From Liolophura sinensis (Eukaryota > Mollusca > Polyplacophora > Chitonida > Chitonidae): a stretch of 64,000 bases of DNA. The notes below the pieces were generated by a model. That model was not told the origin of the DNA, ran no database searches, and worked only from the letters and a program-made list of their open reading frames with translations. This document shows, in pieces, positions 35,505-46,988 of this stretch. A program made the translations under genes and the position numbers. Position 1 is the first letter of the stretch. Every line of letters starts with the position of its first letter. The stretch covers positions 20,515,808-20,579,807 of the forward strand of contig NC_088301.1 in NCBI RefSeq assembly GCF_032854445.1, in the 5' to 3' direction.

Positions 35505-38041
35505 ATGTCGGCGATCAGGTGAAGTTCCTAGGTTGACAGGGAGAAAGTCAGTCTTCTGAGTCTTTATGGCATAAGAGCGAAATGTTGAGAAGATCATGTT
35601 TTCATACTATCGCCATACATTTCTGAAGCCATGCCAATAACAGTTAAGCTTATATAACAAGTTGAATCAACCAACCCTCTGCTCAGATGATCGTGCGATT
35701 GTCACAGCTCCATTAGGCGCCCAGTGGTCGTCCAGCAAAGTTACGCAGATATGACATTGAAAATAAAAAGGGAATAGTAGAGAATTGGTTGGTGTAAGGT
35801 TGTAGAGTGACGTACATTCATTAAAGACACTGATTTTAACAATGAGCATGGAGGTAGAATGATCTGTACAGAAAAACTGAGAAAACGTGTTTACAATATG
35901 TAAACAAACATATTTTCAGACTGTTTACAAGTAAATAGTAAAATTACCCACGTTATCCTTTTGTTTTAGCTACATTCGAGCATATATAGTCCTTATCTCC
36001 TGGTGTACAGTATAATTTCTGCTTTCTTTGTTCATTGTCAACGAAATTTTGACGAACAATGTCAGCCACACCTCTTCTCTATTCACGCTTTCACACTTAC
36101 AGGGATGGCCACCAATGGTTACGCACTTTTTCACCTGTGTTGTAGACATTGCCCCCAGAACATCTGGACAGACACATGTACTGCCAACAAAAAATACTGA
36201 TGGACAGAGATAGACTATTGAAGGGTAACAAATCACCCACAACTTCAGGAAAGATAAAGCAGGGAAATCTGGTGTTTGTCCAGATGTTCTCAGTGCAATG
36301 TCTACAACGTATGGGACATAAGCACTTCTCACATACACATTGGCGGCTATCCCGGTAAGCATGAAAGCATGAACAGAGAAGAGGTGTGGCAGACTTTGTG
36401 CATCAAAAGATTGTTGACATTTACCAAACAAGGGAGAAATTTAGACTGTAGACAAGGACAGAAGGGCTATACATGCTCGCATATAGCTAAAACAAGTGAT
36501 AATATGCATAATTTAGATTCACCAATGTTGTTTGGAGAGTCTTGATTTTTTCAGATGGAGTGACTTCTGACTCTGCAGCATGCCATTAGGCCTATCACAA
36601 TATCTGCTGCAAGTTTTGGTCAGAATAATCGGACTACATAATTCATGACGAATCCTGCGATACGCTAAACCTTTAGCATCAAGCTGAGAATCAAAAAATC
36701 AATAGATGTCATAACTCTTCAGACTTTTAGCCCAAGATTGCTCTGATATTAGGTTTGACTAAAGTTTTGATCAGCCAAGGATGACCCCAAACCGACGTCA
36801 GAGCATGCTCCATTTAAAAGCCAGATGTGTTGACCTGCCCTTGTCAAATATATTGTAGAGCCATTCAGTACAGACTGTCAGTACAGCCATTTGCCTGGAG
36901 GATCTCCTAAAAAAAATCGCGCCCACACGGCCTTGGAAATAACCAATCAACATTGTACTTGTGATACATCAACAGACAAAAAGATAATGAACACAAGTGT
37001 GTGCAGGAGAGACGTGTCTGATGGGTAATTTTTGTCTTAAACGCTATGACAAGCTACAACGGCAACTGCATCAGGTTTTTAAATGGAGCTTGCTCTGACG
37101 TTGGTTTGGGGCCATCCTTGGCTGAACAAACTTTTGCCAAACCTAACATCAGAGCAATCTTGGACTATGGACAGTTTCCAACACTCATCGTGTGACAGGG
37201 CTTATATTTTTTAAAGAGCATGAATGTCACTTTCTGAAATGAGAAAGTGTTTTTTTACAAACATGTAACATTACAAGATTTATGTGACACCATTGTCAAA
37301 TCCTGGGAAAGCATTCATTTTTATTTCAGTTTGTTTTGTTTTTTGAAGGTGTGCTCAGGTAAGGCTACTGTCATCCTGCAGCCAACTGTCTAATATCTGC
37401 TGCAGACACAACTCAAACAGAACAGCAATCACAAGGATACATCGTGGACTTTACGCTAAGATGTACCCGACCATGCTGGTGCAGCCTGATGGATCAACGA
37501 TAAACATTCGACATAAGGTTCCAGTCAGGATAATAAAGGTGAATGCTCAAACAGCATGTCATTGTGATGCTTTATATAAAGCTCATGACTGTTTCAATTA
37601 GTTTACATGAATTCTCAAACTCTTTCACATTCTCGGTTATATCTAACCATTTACATACTGATCCATTCTTAATCATGATATTTGCTTAATTATTTTATTT
37701 TATTATTATCATGTTTGTTTAAGACATTGTAGTCCATGGAATGTAGAAATACACAAGAAACTATAAAGCAAATAATAACAATACATAGGTGGACACCAAA
37801 TTGAAGATATTGCCATGAACATGAAATATTTTCTTACAGTTAAAAAATAAACTGGTATCAAACCAGTATTTATTTATTTCCTCATCTTTTGTTGCAGCTA
37901 CCTGTTGATTTAAACAAACTGAGCCCAGAAGAGAAACAAGCTAGGCTGAACGAGAGAAGGCCGAAGACAAAAATTGTAGTTGAAGAGGAATTTGATGACG
38001 AATTTGATTCTAGAAACTATCGGACAATGGGCAAAAAGTGA
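35505..38041 (+). CDS. MRPL55: Mitochondrial large-subunit ribosomal protein L55
   Basis: Three exons: 35505-35518 (14 nt: ATG TCG GCG ATC AG), 37349-37538 and 37898-38041. The joined frame gives 115 residues; the human protein is about 128. The basic, Ser/Cys-rich N-terminus (MSAIRCAQVRLLSSCSQL) looks like a mitochondrial targeting peptide. The conserved core is clear: TRIHRGLYAKMYPTMLVQPD, then GSTINIRHKVPVRIIKLPVD, then LNKLSPEEKQARLNERRPKT, matching the family pattern R-hydrophobic-H-R-x-x-Y-A-x-x-YP and DGSTIxIR, then LSPEE. The acidic C-terminus ends MGKK. It is a metazoan-type subunit of the mitochondrial 39S ribosome. Intron 1 (1.8 kb) carries two foldback elements. The tiny first exon was identified by phase and by proximity to the shared promoter, so it is slightly less sure than the rest. 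Confidence 0.93.
35961..36495. mobile_element. Foldback element F2 with about 220-bp arms
   Basis: The ends read ttgttttagcta / tagctaaaacaa. Inside, 'gccacacctcttctctattc' and 'tgtagacattgcccccagaa' on the left recur inverted on the right at roughly 70-75% identity. In MRPL55 intron 1. The open frames seen in the arms mirror each other and are not genes. Confidence 0.75.
36732..37163. mobile_element. Foldback element F3 with about 87-bp terminal inverted repeats
   Basis: The left arm 'ccaagattgctctgatatta' to 'gctccatttaaaa' matches the inverted right arm at close to 90%. Also in MRPL55 intron 1, about 240 bp from F2. Confidence 0.85.
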
Positions 38042-38397
38042 AATATGAATTTTGACAGATTTGCTTTGTGTATATTGAAAAATTGGGTGTGTCATCATGG
38101 GCAAGAGGGGAGAGTAGTTGATGGTACAACTGTATGTTCATGAGGTACATGTTTGGCTGCCTTAAATTCAAGTGGAGTTGGTAAAGTCTCCAACAGACGA
38201 AAAATAGCAAGATTCTTCTGTCAACCATCAATGTTTCACATATGTATTGTCATCTTGCTGTGAATCACGAACTCCATTCATAAAGTTCTTTCAATATAGC
38301 ACAGTGCAGATGTAATGATGTTGTAACTAGGTGAATGATGTGTGTGTGGCAAACCACAATTGCCTCTTTCATAGGTGAAGAATGTTTTTTGAGGTTT

Positions 38398-38403
38398 AAT
38401 AAA
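38398..38403 (+). terminator. Poly(A) signal AATAAA, MRPL55
   Basis: AATAAA about 360 bp after the MRPL55 stop, before the 28-bp repeat array begins. Confidence 0.55.
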
Positions 38404-38669
38404 TTAGTGTCATATTTTACTTTTGTGGTGTCCAGCAATCTAATCTAATCTAATCTTCATGTATTCGCCCGACCAGGTACTTGATAGGTAACTCCAAATA
38501 CATATAGGTTTCCTATTTTTTGTAGCTCTCCTCTCTGCAGGAGTCAGCCACACTGCTTTTAATATGTGTGTACCAAATTTGAACCAGTTGAAATGGAAAG
38601 ATAGTTTATATATTTTCAAGGTCCCAGATGTGCCTTGTCCAAAACAGAGTATGCACTCTGATGCACTCC

Positions 38670-39520
38670 AAACATGTCATCAGTGTGCATCCTGTCCAAA
38701 CATGTCATCAGTGTGCATCCTGTCCAAACAGGTCAACAGTGTGCATCCTGTCCAAACTGACCAATAGTGTGTGTCCTATGCAAACAGGTTAACAGTGTGA
38801 ATCCTTTAAAAACTGACCAACAGTGTGCTTCCTGTGAAAACAGTGTGCATCTTGTTCAAACAGGTAAACACAAATGCATCCTGTCCAAACAAGTCAACAT
38901 TGTGCATTCTGTCCAAACAAGACAGCTGTGTGCATTCTATCCATACATGTCAACACATGTGCAAGTGGGTATCCTCTCCAAACAGGTTAACGGTGTGCAT
39001 CCTGTCCAAACAAGTCAGCAGTGTGCATCCTGTCCAAACAGGTCAATACATATACATCCTGTCCAAACAGGTCAACACATGCATCCTGTCCAAAAAGGTC
39101 AATACATATACATCCTGTCTAAACAGGTCAACACATATGCATCCTGCCTAAATAGGTTAACAGTATGCATTCTGTCCAAACAGGACAACTGTGTGCATCC
39201 TGTCCAAACAAGTCAACAGTGTGCATTCTGTCCAAACAGGACAACTGTGTACATTCAGTCTAAACATGTCAACACATGTGAATCCTGTCCAAACAGGTCT
39301 ACAGAGTATATCCTGTCCAACCAGTGTGCACCTTTTCCGAACAACAACATGCACCCTGTCCAAAGGGGTCAATAGTGTACACTCTCTTCAAAGAAGTAAA
39401 TAGTGTGCTTTGTGTCGAAGTGGGTCAACAGTTTGCGCCCTGTTCAAACAGGTCAACAGTGTGCGCCTTGTCAGTACAGCTAAACAGTATCCAGGGTATT
39501 TAAACAGGTCAGTAGTTTCT
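38670..39520. repeat. 28-bp minisatellite downstream of MRPL55
   Basis: The unit is gtgcatcctgtccaaacagg-tcaacagt; starts at 38685, 38713 and 38741 give the 28-bp step. About 30 units, with insertions. The 202-codon frame here is a by-product. Confidence 0.9.
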
Positions 39521-39621
39521 CTGGTTGAGGGCTAGTATTGTCTGTGTGGCTCGCACAAACTTCATACACCAAAATACTCTCCTAGACACGGTGTCATTAA
39601 ACAGATATGTCTCGTATTTCA

Positions 39622-39860
39622 GTTCAATTTATTTATGTCATTGGTGTTTTGTTTTTGTTTTTTTTGCTGTACTCAAGAACATTTCAATTGGCGGCGGCCA
39701 GTATTATAGTGGGAGGGAACCGGGCTAAGCCTGTGGGAAACCCGCAACCATCTGCAGGGTGCTGACATTCCTTCCCACGTACGCCCGGAGAGGAAGCCAC
39801 CAGGAGTTAGACTTAAACCCAGCGACTGCATTGGTGAGACACTCTTGGGTCATTTAAATT
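39622..39860 (-). mobile_element. SINE family 1
   Basis: Antisense tail, body and core (actcttgggtcattt at the head side), with a T-rich insertion in the tail. Confidence 0.75.
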
Positions 39861-40448
39861 AAAAGAACCACTTTTAAATAAATTACACATCATCAAAGAA
39901 AATTTGCTGATGTGATTAATAAAAAACTTCCAAATATGGGTTTCACATTATACGTTTTATTTTACAGTGAACAAAATGCAAATTAAGAATAAGAGACTAA
40001 GAGACGTTTTAGAAATTGGCCTTGCGGTTATTCACGCGGAACGGCCTCATTGGTTGACGGATGGTATGCGAATGTGTGTTTGGACGCATATATCCAGTGG
40101 CCTAGTAGTGGTTAGCGTGCTAGCCTGTTCCATAGAGCACCGGGATTAATTTTAGACCAGAATTTTACAAGCTTCTTAGCCAGATGAAGTGGTCTCCCCT
40201 TGTCCTTTCCTCTCACCCCACAGTGGTCACCATGTAATTGAAAATAATGTTTTGAGTTACATGTAGCGCACCTGTCAAATAATTCCTTCTATAAACACAT
40301 GGAAGATAATGCCTTTGGTAATATTAGGCATCACGTCAACGCAAAGGTCATATCCCACTGTTACACAAACTTCACATATACGTACATCACGTCGCCTTAT
40401 GGCACAATATCCCTGGGAGCGAAACGGTAATTTTATGAAACAAAGCTT

Positions 40449-40760
40449 CGTTACGTGATTGTTACATTGTGAGCATTTTGTGAAACGACCGAAATTCAAA
40501 TTGGACTCGGCGCTGTGTTAGTCACATGATTGTTACAATGTGAGTATTTCATGAAAATGACCGAGAATCATTTTGGGCACGGCATTGTGTTAGTTGTGTG
40601 ATTGTTGCAATGTGAGCATTTGGTGAAAGTAGCCGAAATTCAAATTGGACACGGCGTTATATAAGTTGCGCGATTTATAATCATTTTTACATTATAAACA
40701 TTTTATGAACAGGGCCGAAGCTTCAACACGACGTGGTGATAGTTGCGTTATTGTTACGGC
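40449..40760. repeat. 72-bp tandem repeat, about 4 units
   Basis: Units begin gattgttac(a)atgtgagcat at 40457, 40528 and 40600, then decay. Confidence 0.75.
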
Positions 40761-40790
40761 GACTTTAATTGGAGTTTGGTCGACGGGATT

Positions 40791-40976
40791 TTGTTTATTT
40801 ATTTATTTATTTGATTGGTGTTTTACGCCGTACTCAAGAATATTTCACTTATACGACGGCGGCCAGCATTATGGTGGGAGGAAACCGGGCAGAGCCCTGG
40901 GTAACCCAGGCTGCTGGCAGGCCTTCCCACGTACATGGCCGTAGAGGAAGACAGCACGGGCTGGACGTGAACTGAT
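40791..40976 (-). mobile_element. SINE family 1, 5'-truncated
   Basis: Well-preserved antisense tail and body (gccgtactcaagaatatttc; ggccagcattatggtgggag), ending within the core; low divergence, so probably young. Confidence 0.8.
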
Positions 40977-41048
40977 CAACAAGACTAATGAAGCCAATAT
41001 ACTAATGTAGACTATGCAACCAAGCACAGTTGTCAACGTGGCGTGTTG

Positions 41049-41215
41049 TCACACAACTCTATAACCTACAGTATGCGCCACCTCGTGCATGGCTGTGCCT
41101 TTTCCCTGGTCACAGCGACCATCAGCAATGGGCCCAAGATAATCCAGTGCAGTGCCACTGGCCCCACAAACCTGCATTCTCAGAACAGCTGTGAAATTCC
41201 CTCGCCATAGATTAA
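41049..41215 (-). pseudogene. Isolated coding-like fragment, possibly end of a discoidin-type domain
   Basis: A minus-strand open stretch with an acceptor-like start (GTCTGACAG) reads VNLWRGNFTAVLRMQVCGAS and ends in HEVAHTVGYRVV. The W...LR-x-x-x-CG pattern resembles the end of F5/8C (discoidin) domains, and HEVAH resembles a zinc-protease HExxH, but neither is complete and no neighbouring exon joins it. Probably an exon relic. Confidence 0.25.
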
Positions 41216-41394
41216 CTGTCAGACCAGACACATAAATGTGTTTACTCCTTAAGATAACTAACCCCTACGTCAAGCTGATTTTATGTCCTTAGCTCCTGAT
41301 AGACAATAAGTAAGTATATATATGTATTTATCACTTTGATCTTTTATTATAGGCCTATACTAAGGATTAATTAAGGCTAAATGGATTATCTTGA

Positions 41395-41454
41395 TATAAA
41401 TTAAAGGACTTAACTGAAGTAAAGTCGAGCCTTTTATACTCCAGTATGCCCAAC
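41395..41454 (+). promoter_or_regulatory. Candidate TATA promoter and 5'UTR exon, EF-hand paralogue A
   Basis: TATAAA at 41395-41400, then about 54 bases to a 5' splice site (CCAAC|GTAAGC, exon end 41454). An acceptor (TTTTCAG) lies 11 bases before the ATG at 41697. The TATA-to-donor spacing matches that in paralogue C and is close to that in B. Confidence 0.45.
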
Positions 41455-41696
41455 GTAAGCAAAAATGCATTTATTCCATAAAAGCATAAATAAATTCTCG
41501 TTTGATGCCAAATAGTATGATGCTCATATAGTATTAACAGTAGCGATTATATGATAAAAAAGCTGTAGGTGTATAACACATGTAACTGCTGCAGTGCATT
41601 ATATATAGTGCAATATGTATATATATACATATATATATACACATGACGTAAAACCTCAAGCATACGTGCATGCATTCATTTTCAGAATCCTACAGG

Positions 41697-44600
41697 ATGC
41701 TCAGATTTGTGGCTCTTGGTTGTCTCCTGGTTTCCGCCATCTGGTAAGGTATTCAGTATAGGAAAATGCATGTTCTTATAGTCCAACGTATTTGTATCCA
41801 TAGATAAAAGTACAGATTAATACCTTACTGAACGCTGCTATTATTCAACCAAACTCTTTAAAATCTACTGTATACGAGTACTGAAGTGGTAGGTTTAAAA
41901 CAGAGTGGTAAACACTTCATGTTCTTCGTGATTCTAACGGTCCACACATTCGATACCGAGTGCTGTGAACCGTGATTATCGCATAATGTTTTGACGCTGC
42001 CATAGCTCCTGGATTATTGGCCTTAAGTGTGAAAATCTGGTGGAAACTGATGCCCCAATTGACAGTGAATACCTATCCTAACTATTGAGTTAATACATTA
42101 TTTAATACTGAGAGAATATTGCTCCGTGCGTTTATATTTGTGTTGTATATATATATTAAGAGGAGATAAGCGGTCCTGTCGGAATGGACAGTAGCTCAAT
42201 CTTTACTGTATTCAATCTATTGCAATCTATACTGCAGTAAGGATTCAAAAGTACCACTCTGAATTTGCCCAGTAGAAGTCAAGCTAGTGGGAAACAAAAC
42301 GAGAGATAGCTGTGATACTGGTGATTTGACTTAAGCATTCTTCAGTCATTAGAAGTAAAGTATACATTCATCTGTCACGAAAGTACGGTAAACCTACACA
42401 TGTATCTGTCACAAAAGTACGGTAGGTCTACACATGTATATGCCACGAAAGTACGGTAGGCCTACACTTGTATCTGTCACGAAAGTACGGTAGGCCTACA
42501 CTTGTATCTGTCACGAAAGTACGGTAGGCCTACGCATGTATCTGTCACAAAAGTACGGTAGGACTACACATGCATATGCCACGAAATTACGGTAGGCCTA
42601 CACATGTATTTGTCACGAAAGTACGGTAGACCTACATTTGTATCTGTCACGAAAGTTCGGTGGGCCTACACGTGTATTTGTCACAAAAGTACGGTAGGCC
42701 CACACATGTATTTGTCACGAAAGTACGGTAGGCCTACGCATGTATCTGTCATGAAAGTACGGTATACATGTACCTGTCGCGGTGCATTGAGTTTATCCGG
42801 CTTTCATCCAACTGTAAACCAAATAGCAGTCATATGCTCAAAATAACAATCAAGCAAATCATATATAGATGCTCATTCTGTATGATAATTAATGTGTCCT
42901 TTCAAGATTTGCTCAAGATGTCTTTTTGAGAATCCATGCGGCTTGATGGGGGCCTCCTTAGCCGTGGTCGTTAGTATGCCAACTCGGCGCACAGACCGAG
43001 GATTATCTCACCAGTATTGTCGGTGTGAGTTCAAATTCAGCTCTTGCTGCATGTTGGCTTTCTCTCGTGGAAAGGCCTGTCAGCAATCTGTGGATGGTAC
43101 TGGATTTGCCCCGGGCTCTGCCAGGTTTCCAGCTATAATGCTGTGCAGCCATTGTATATTCTTGAGTGCGGTGTAAAATAAATAAATACAGCTTTGTGTA
43201 AAACTAAATTTAGAGAGATTAAAATGGTTCTTTGAAAAACGATTTTTACTAAGTACATTTGTAATATTTTCAGGGCGGTGCCTCACGACAAGATAGCCAA
43301 GATTTTCGCAGATATGGACTACAATGAAAATGACGTAATCATACAAAATGAGATCATTTCATACATGGAGATATACAAGACAGGTATCCGAATAGGAACA
43401 TCACTTCTTCTGAACGCTGACCCTTAAAAAATAGGCATATTTCCTATTCATTCACAAAACGGCCCAAACCGTCAAGGCTTTTCCAGAACTTGTAGTGAAA
43501 GTAATCTGTTCCCCGTGTAGTGCAGTTAGCGCATTGTTGACTCAGATTTCTATGCCATCCACGCATTCCCAGGAACTTACAGGCCCTGCATTGCAGAATT
43601 CCAACATTTTTTCTTTTGAGGTCTAAGTCTAAAAACTTTATATCGGCATATATTATGCCAAAATCTGAATATCATTAAGATAACAAATGTACAATAGAAA
43701 AATCACATCGTATGGATTGAAAGCTATTATCGATGTTATAGTTGTACTGATACGAGCCTACGGTATTTCGCAAATTTCATCACTGCACAGAAATAAAACT
43801 CTTTCTACAAACAGACGCTGTTTTAACTCTAAAATGTCCCTATCAGTCTGGTATACAAAACAAACACGTGTGCTTAGACTTGCTTGTCACATTTATTTTA
43901 TTTTTTTTTTTCACTCGGTAGACCCACACGACAAGATTATTGTGAAGGAGAGATTTGTTAGGGTCTGGATGCAAAAGTACAAAGACACGACAGTGATGGC
44001 GCAGCACATCTACAGTAAACTGGATGCCAATGGCGACGGGATTCTCACTGACTCCGATATACCCATCCTGTTCTTCCAACTGGACAAAAACCGTAAGCGT
44101 TGTATTCCACGTGTAGGAGTTTTAACTTCATTTTCTGTCACCTTCATTAACTTGACCACTGAGGTCGCGTGTTCCCTCGTCGATGCTGCTGTGGCTATAA
44201 GTCAGTGGGCTTGTCAGGTATATATCTGGTGATGGTCGGTGGTTTATACTGTTCTTCACCCAGGCATAAACCTGCCAGCTCCACCAAACACTAATGATAT
44301 CAATAAATAAACAAATAAATAAATAACTTCTTTTGATTTGGTTGGTTGTGTCGATCTATGATTTCTTATGTGCGACAGTTGATTATTTTCACGTATGTCA
44401 GATCTGATTGCATGGTCTATATCGTGGAATTGGTGGTTGCACCCTGATCTGTTTGTCTACTGGAAATAAATGTGGAAATTTTTCTTATCTTACAGACAAC
44501 GGAATTGAATGGTTTGAATTCGAAAAGGCTTTTAACGCGGTATGTATTATTATGTATATAGATGTATTCTGGTCTTCTCATCTTACGAATTGTGGGATGG

Positions 44601-45057
44601 GGGGTTGGGGGGGGGGGGGGGGCGTGGCCGAGGTGGTTAACGCGCTAACGCAGCGCAATTGATCCAGAGCCTCTCACCAATGCGATCGCTGTGAGTTCTG
44701 GTCCAGCTCATGCTGGCTTCCTCTCCGGCCGTATGTCTGAAGGTCTTCCAGCAAATTGTGGGTTTCCCCTGGGTTCTGCCCGCTTTCCTCCCACCATAGA
44801 GTTTGCCGCCCTCGTATAAGTTAAATATTCTTGAGTACGATGTAAAACATTAATGAAATAAAGAAATAAATTATGACCTTACACATGTTTTTTGCGGTGA
44901 AACAGAGCACTGAAAATATAAGGGCTTCTCCTGAGGTGTAAAGTTAACACGGATTTGCAAGTGCATATACAGGTATCACGTATTTCACACACTGGAATAC
45001 ACAGACTGGAAAATCAAACTATTTTGTCTGTATTTCCAGTGGTACTCTGAGATCTGA
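41697..45057 (+). CDS. Secreted EF-hand protein, paralogue A
   Basis: Five coding exons: 41697-41743, 43274-43383, 43922-44092, 44496-44539, 45040-45057; 390 nt, 129 residues. The signal peptide is MLRFVALGCLLVSAIWA. Three EF-hand-like loops follow. Loop 1 is DYNENDVIIQNE (all coordinating positions present). Loop 2 is DANGDGILTDSD, with Asp instead of Glu at position 12. Loop 3 is DKNHNGIEWFEF, one residue short before the central Ile. The last coding exon is only WYSEI plus stop. Exon lengths and phases match paralogues B and C exactly up to the last exon, so this is the first member of a tandem family. I do not recognise a named family; extracellular or secretory-pathway calcium binding is inferred from the signal peptide and loops. 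Introns 1 and 4 contain SINEs and a 34-bp minisatellite. Confidence 0.88.
41938..42110. mobile_element. Half copy of foldback element F1
   Basis: 'tcctggattattggccttaa', 'gtgaaaatctggtggaaact' and the end 'acattatttaatactg' match the right half of 24143-24443. Located in intron 1 of EF-hand paralogue A. Confidence 0.65.
42362..42780. repeat. 34-bp minisatellite (about 12 units)
   Basis: The unit is cacgaaagtacggtaggcct-acacttgtatctgt. In intron 1 of EF-hand paralogue A. Confidence 0.92.
42946..43190 (+). mobile_element. SINE family 1, diverged full length
   Basis: From 'gggggcctccttagccgtgg' to the tail 'cttgagtgcggtgtaaaata'. In intron 1 of EF-hand paralogue A, about 85 bp before exon 2. 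Confidence 0.75.
44615..44872 (+). mobile_element. SINE family 1, full length
   Basis: Head 'ggcgtggccgaggtggttaa', body and tail 'cttgagtacgatgtaaaaca' in intron 4 of EF-hand paralogue A. Confidence 0.85.
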
Positions 45058-45167
45058 GACTACAATCGTTGACGGAGTCTCTGAGGATAGAGTTTTCTCA
45101 GAATGGACATTTGACAACTGTATGCACCGCACTCACCCTGGGCCTTTTCAAATGTATATTGCCGGGA

Positions 45168-45173
45168 AATAAA
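45168..45173 (+). terminator. Poly(A) signal AATAAA, EF-hand paralogue A
   Basis: AATAAA about 110 bp after the paralogue A stop codon (45057). Confidence 0.6.
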
Positions 45174-45244
45174 AATTTATGTCTAACTGACAAGCATCAT
45201 TTGGTGATTTTGTTCTTAAAGGGTGTAGTTTGACTCAAGTACAT

Positions 45245-45575
45245 TATTGGCATGAGGCCGACTGGGACGTGCATGCTAGAGGAAAAAAGGTGGCCTAAAT
45301 TAAGCCGGTTCTAAATTAGGGCGCCATGTTCTAGATCCAACAATTCTGGTGTCCTAAATTAGAACGGCTCGGTTTAGTCTATTGTATTTGTCCTTGCAAA
45401 CGCAAAACGGCAATTGCCGCCTCGGATGCATAGTAATTCCTGAAGTGTCAAGTGTAAGTTCGTCTCCCGCAGTGGACGAATCAGTCGTCAGATCTACTAA
45501 TGATGTGTAAACGCAAGCAGCCATAAATCGCGGTGAACTGAACGGTGCCTTTTTCAGTCCGTCAAATCGGCTGTA
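45245..45575 (+). mobile_element. Dispersed repeat R1, uninterrupted copy
   Basis: Similar to 5785-6400 but without the SINE; shares 'cttgcaaacgcaaaacggca' and 'agcagccataaatcgcggtg'. Just downstream of EF-hand paralogue A. Boundaries approximate. Confidence 0.6.
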
Positions 45576-46131
45576 ATGTAACCGCGGCTATTATCACCTT
45601 TAAACTAAGGATTTCTGTCTAACCTATGTATACGCCCATTTATCTTCTGGCTGGTACGGTTCCATATTTACGGAATAATCGAACTACAGCTGCATGGGAG
45701 AGAGGGCATTACGGGTACTAGGCCGAATAAGTCTATCTTTGAAGGCGACATGGATGTGGACCACACCCACTTGATGGATGTGGATGAGTGTTTGAAATTT
45801 ACCTCTTGTAAATTCGGTTGTGTCCTCACTTTTGGAGGTGTGCTAAGTATACCTGATGAAATCTGTCAGTTTACTCCCGGCTCTATCATGTTCCTTCTTG
45901 TAATAAATCTTCCCGTCCATATTATAAGTACATACTGTTTGAGTATAGCGAGAGACAACTATCAAATGTATATATAAGCAAAATTATCCTCCGATTGAAG
46001 TAAGGTAGGTAATTGCGTTTTAGATGACCCATGATACATTTACTTCTATAAGGGTTTGAAATTTTATGAGAAGATAAAATGAAGTATAAACATCGAACAC
46101 ATATTAATTAACACAATATGTTTTTAATCAG

Positions 46132-46290
46132 TTAATACGGAGAAAGGCTGTGAAATCAGACGCGTACCCGTCATACACCAGAGCTCAGTCTCAAGGCTCG
46201 TATTACAACCCATCTTCCAACATGAAAAGATGGTTTGTTTACAAGGATGTTTTCCTGGACGGCAGAAACGATGGCAAAGTGATGCTTTAA
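46132..46290 (+). CDS. Candidate alternative or orphan terminal exon (52 codons)
   Basis: An acceptor-like tract (ATGTTTTTAATCAG) is followed by a 52-codon open stretch to TAA, translating as LIRRKAVKSDAYPSYTRAQS and on to GRNDGKVML. It is in phase 0, the same phase as the end of paralogue A exon 4 (44539), so it could be spliced there instead of the WYSEI exon. The composition (Arg/Lys/Tyr/Ser rich) looks protein-like, but there is no paralogous exon after B or C. It could equally be a relic. Confidence 0.3.
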   Translation, partial: LIRRKAVKSDAYPSYTRAQSQGSYYNPSSNMKRWFVYKDVFLDGRNDGKVML

Positions 46291-46723
46291 CTGGCAGTCA
46301 TGAGAAAAACAGATACACTATCAATAACATAGATGAAGGGAAGAGAATTTATAAGGGTTACTCACTTATGCTCTCCCTAACAATTTATACACGTACCTAT
46401 ATTTTATAGTTCAAATAAGTCTGATATTTTGGATACAAAAGATTACAGCATGACTGATTGTGGAGTAAAACCATGTAAGTTTTATTTACCTCGGTTAGGG
46501 TCTTATTATAAACGTAGATAATAGAGCGGTGGAAATCCGTCCTGCAACAAGGCGGCACATTAAGGGCACTCTAAGGACTCCTTCGTCGCCATATGACTGA
46601 AAATAATTGCTAAGTATGACGTTACACCCTAAGCACTCACCCACTCACTTCTTCTAAATGTTCTTGCACATGCTTAAATAGTGGCATCATGGTTTAAGTC
46701 GTAATAAATAAATTCATTGTTTA

Positions 46724-46988
46724 TTTATTTATTTATTCTATTGGTGTTTAGCGCCGTACTCAAGAATATTACACTCATACGATGGCGGCCGGCATTATGG
46801 TGGGTGGAACCAGGCAGAGCCCTGGGGAAATCCACGATCATCTGCAGGTTGCTGACAGACCTTCCCACGTACGACCGGAGAGGAAACCAGCATGAGCTGG
46901 ACTTGAACTCACAGCGGCCGCATCGGTGTGAGGCTCCTGGGTCATTACGTTGCGCTAGCGCGCTAAGCAACTGACCCATGGAGGCCCC
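46724..46988 (-). mobile_element. SINE family 1, full length, with target-site duplications
   Basis: A complete antisense copy. Direct repeats aattcattgtttat at about 46711-46724 and 46989-47002 flank it. Intergenic between EF-hand paralogues A and B. Confidence 0.92.

Noticed and set aside
36003-36431. Overlapping open frames on both strands (up to 153 codons)
   Set aside because: They mirror each other because they lie in the arms of foldback element F2; no domain recognised.
38767-39375. 202-codon plus-strand frame
   Set aside because: Entirely 28-bp minisatellite; openness follows from the unit sequence.
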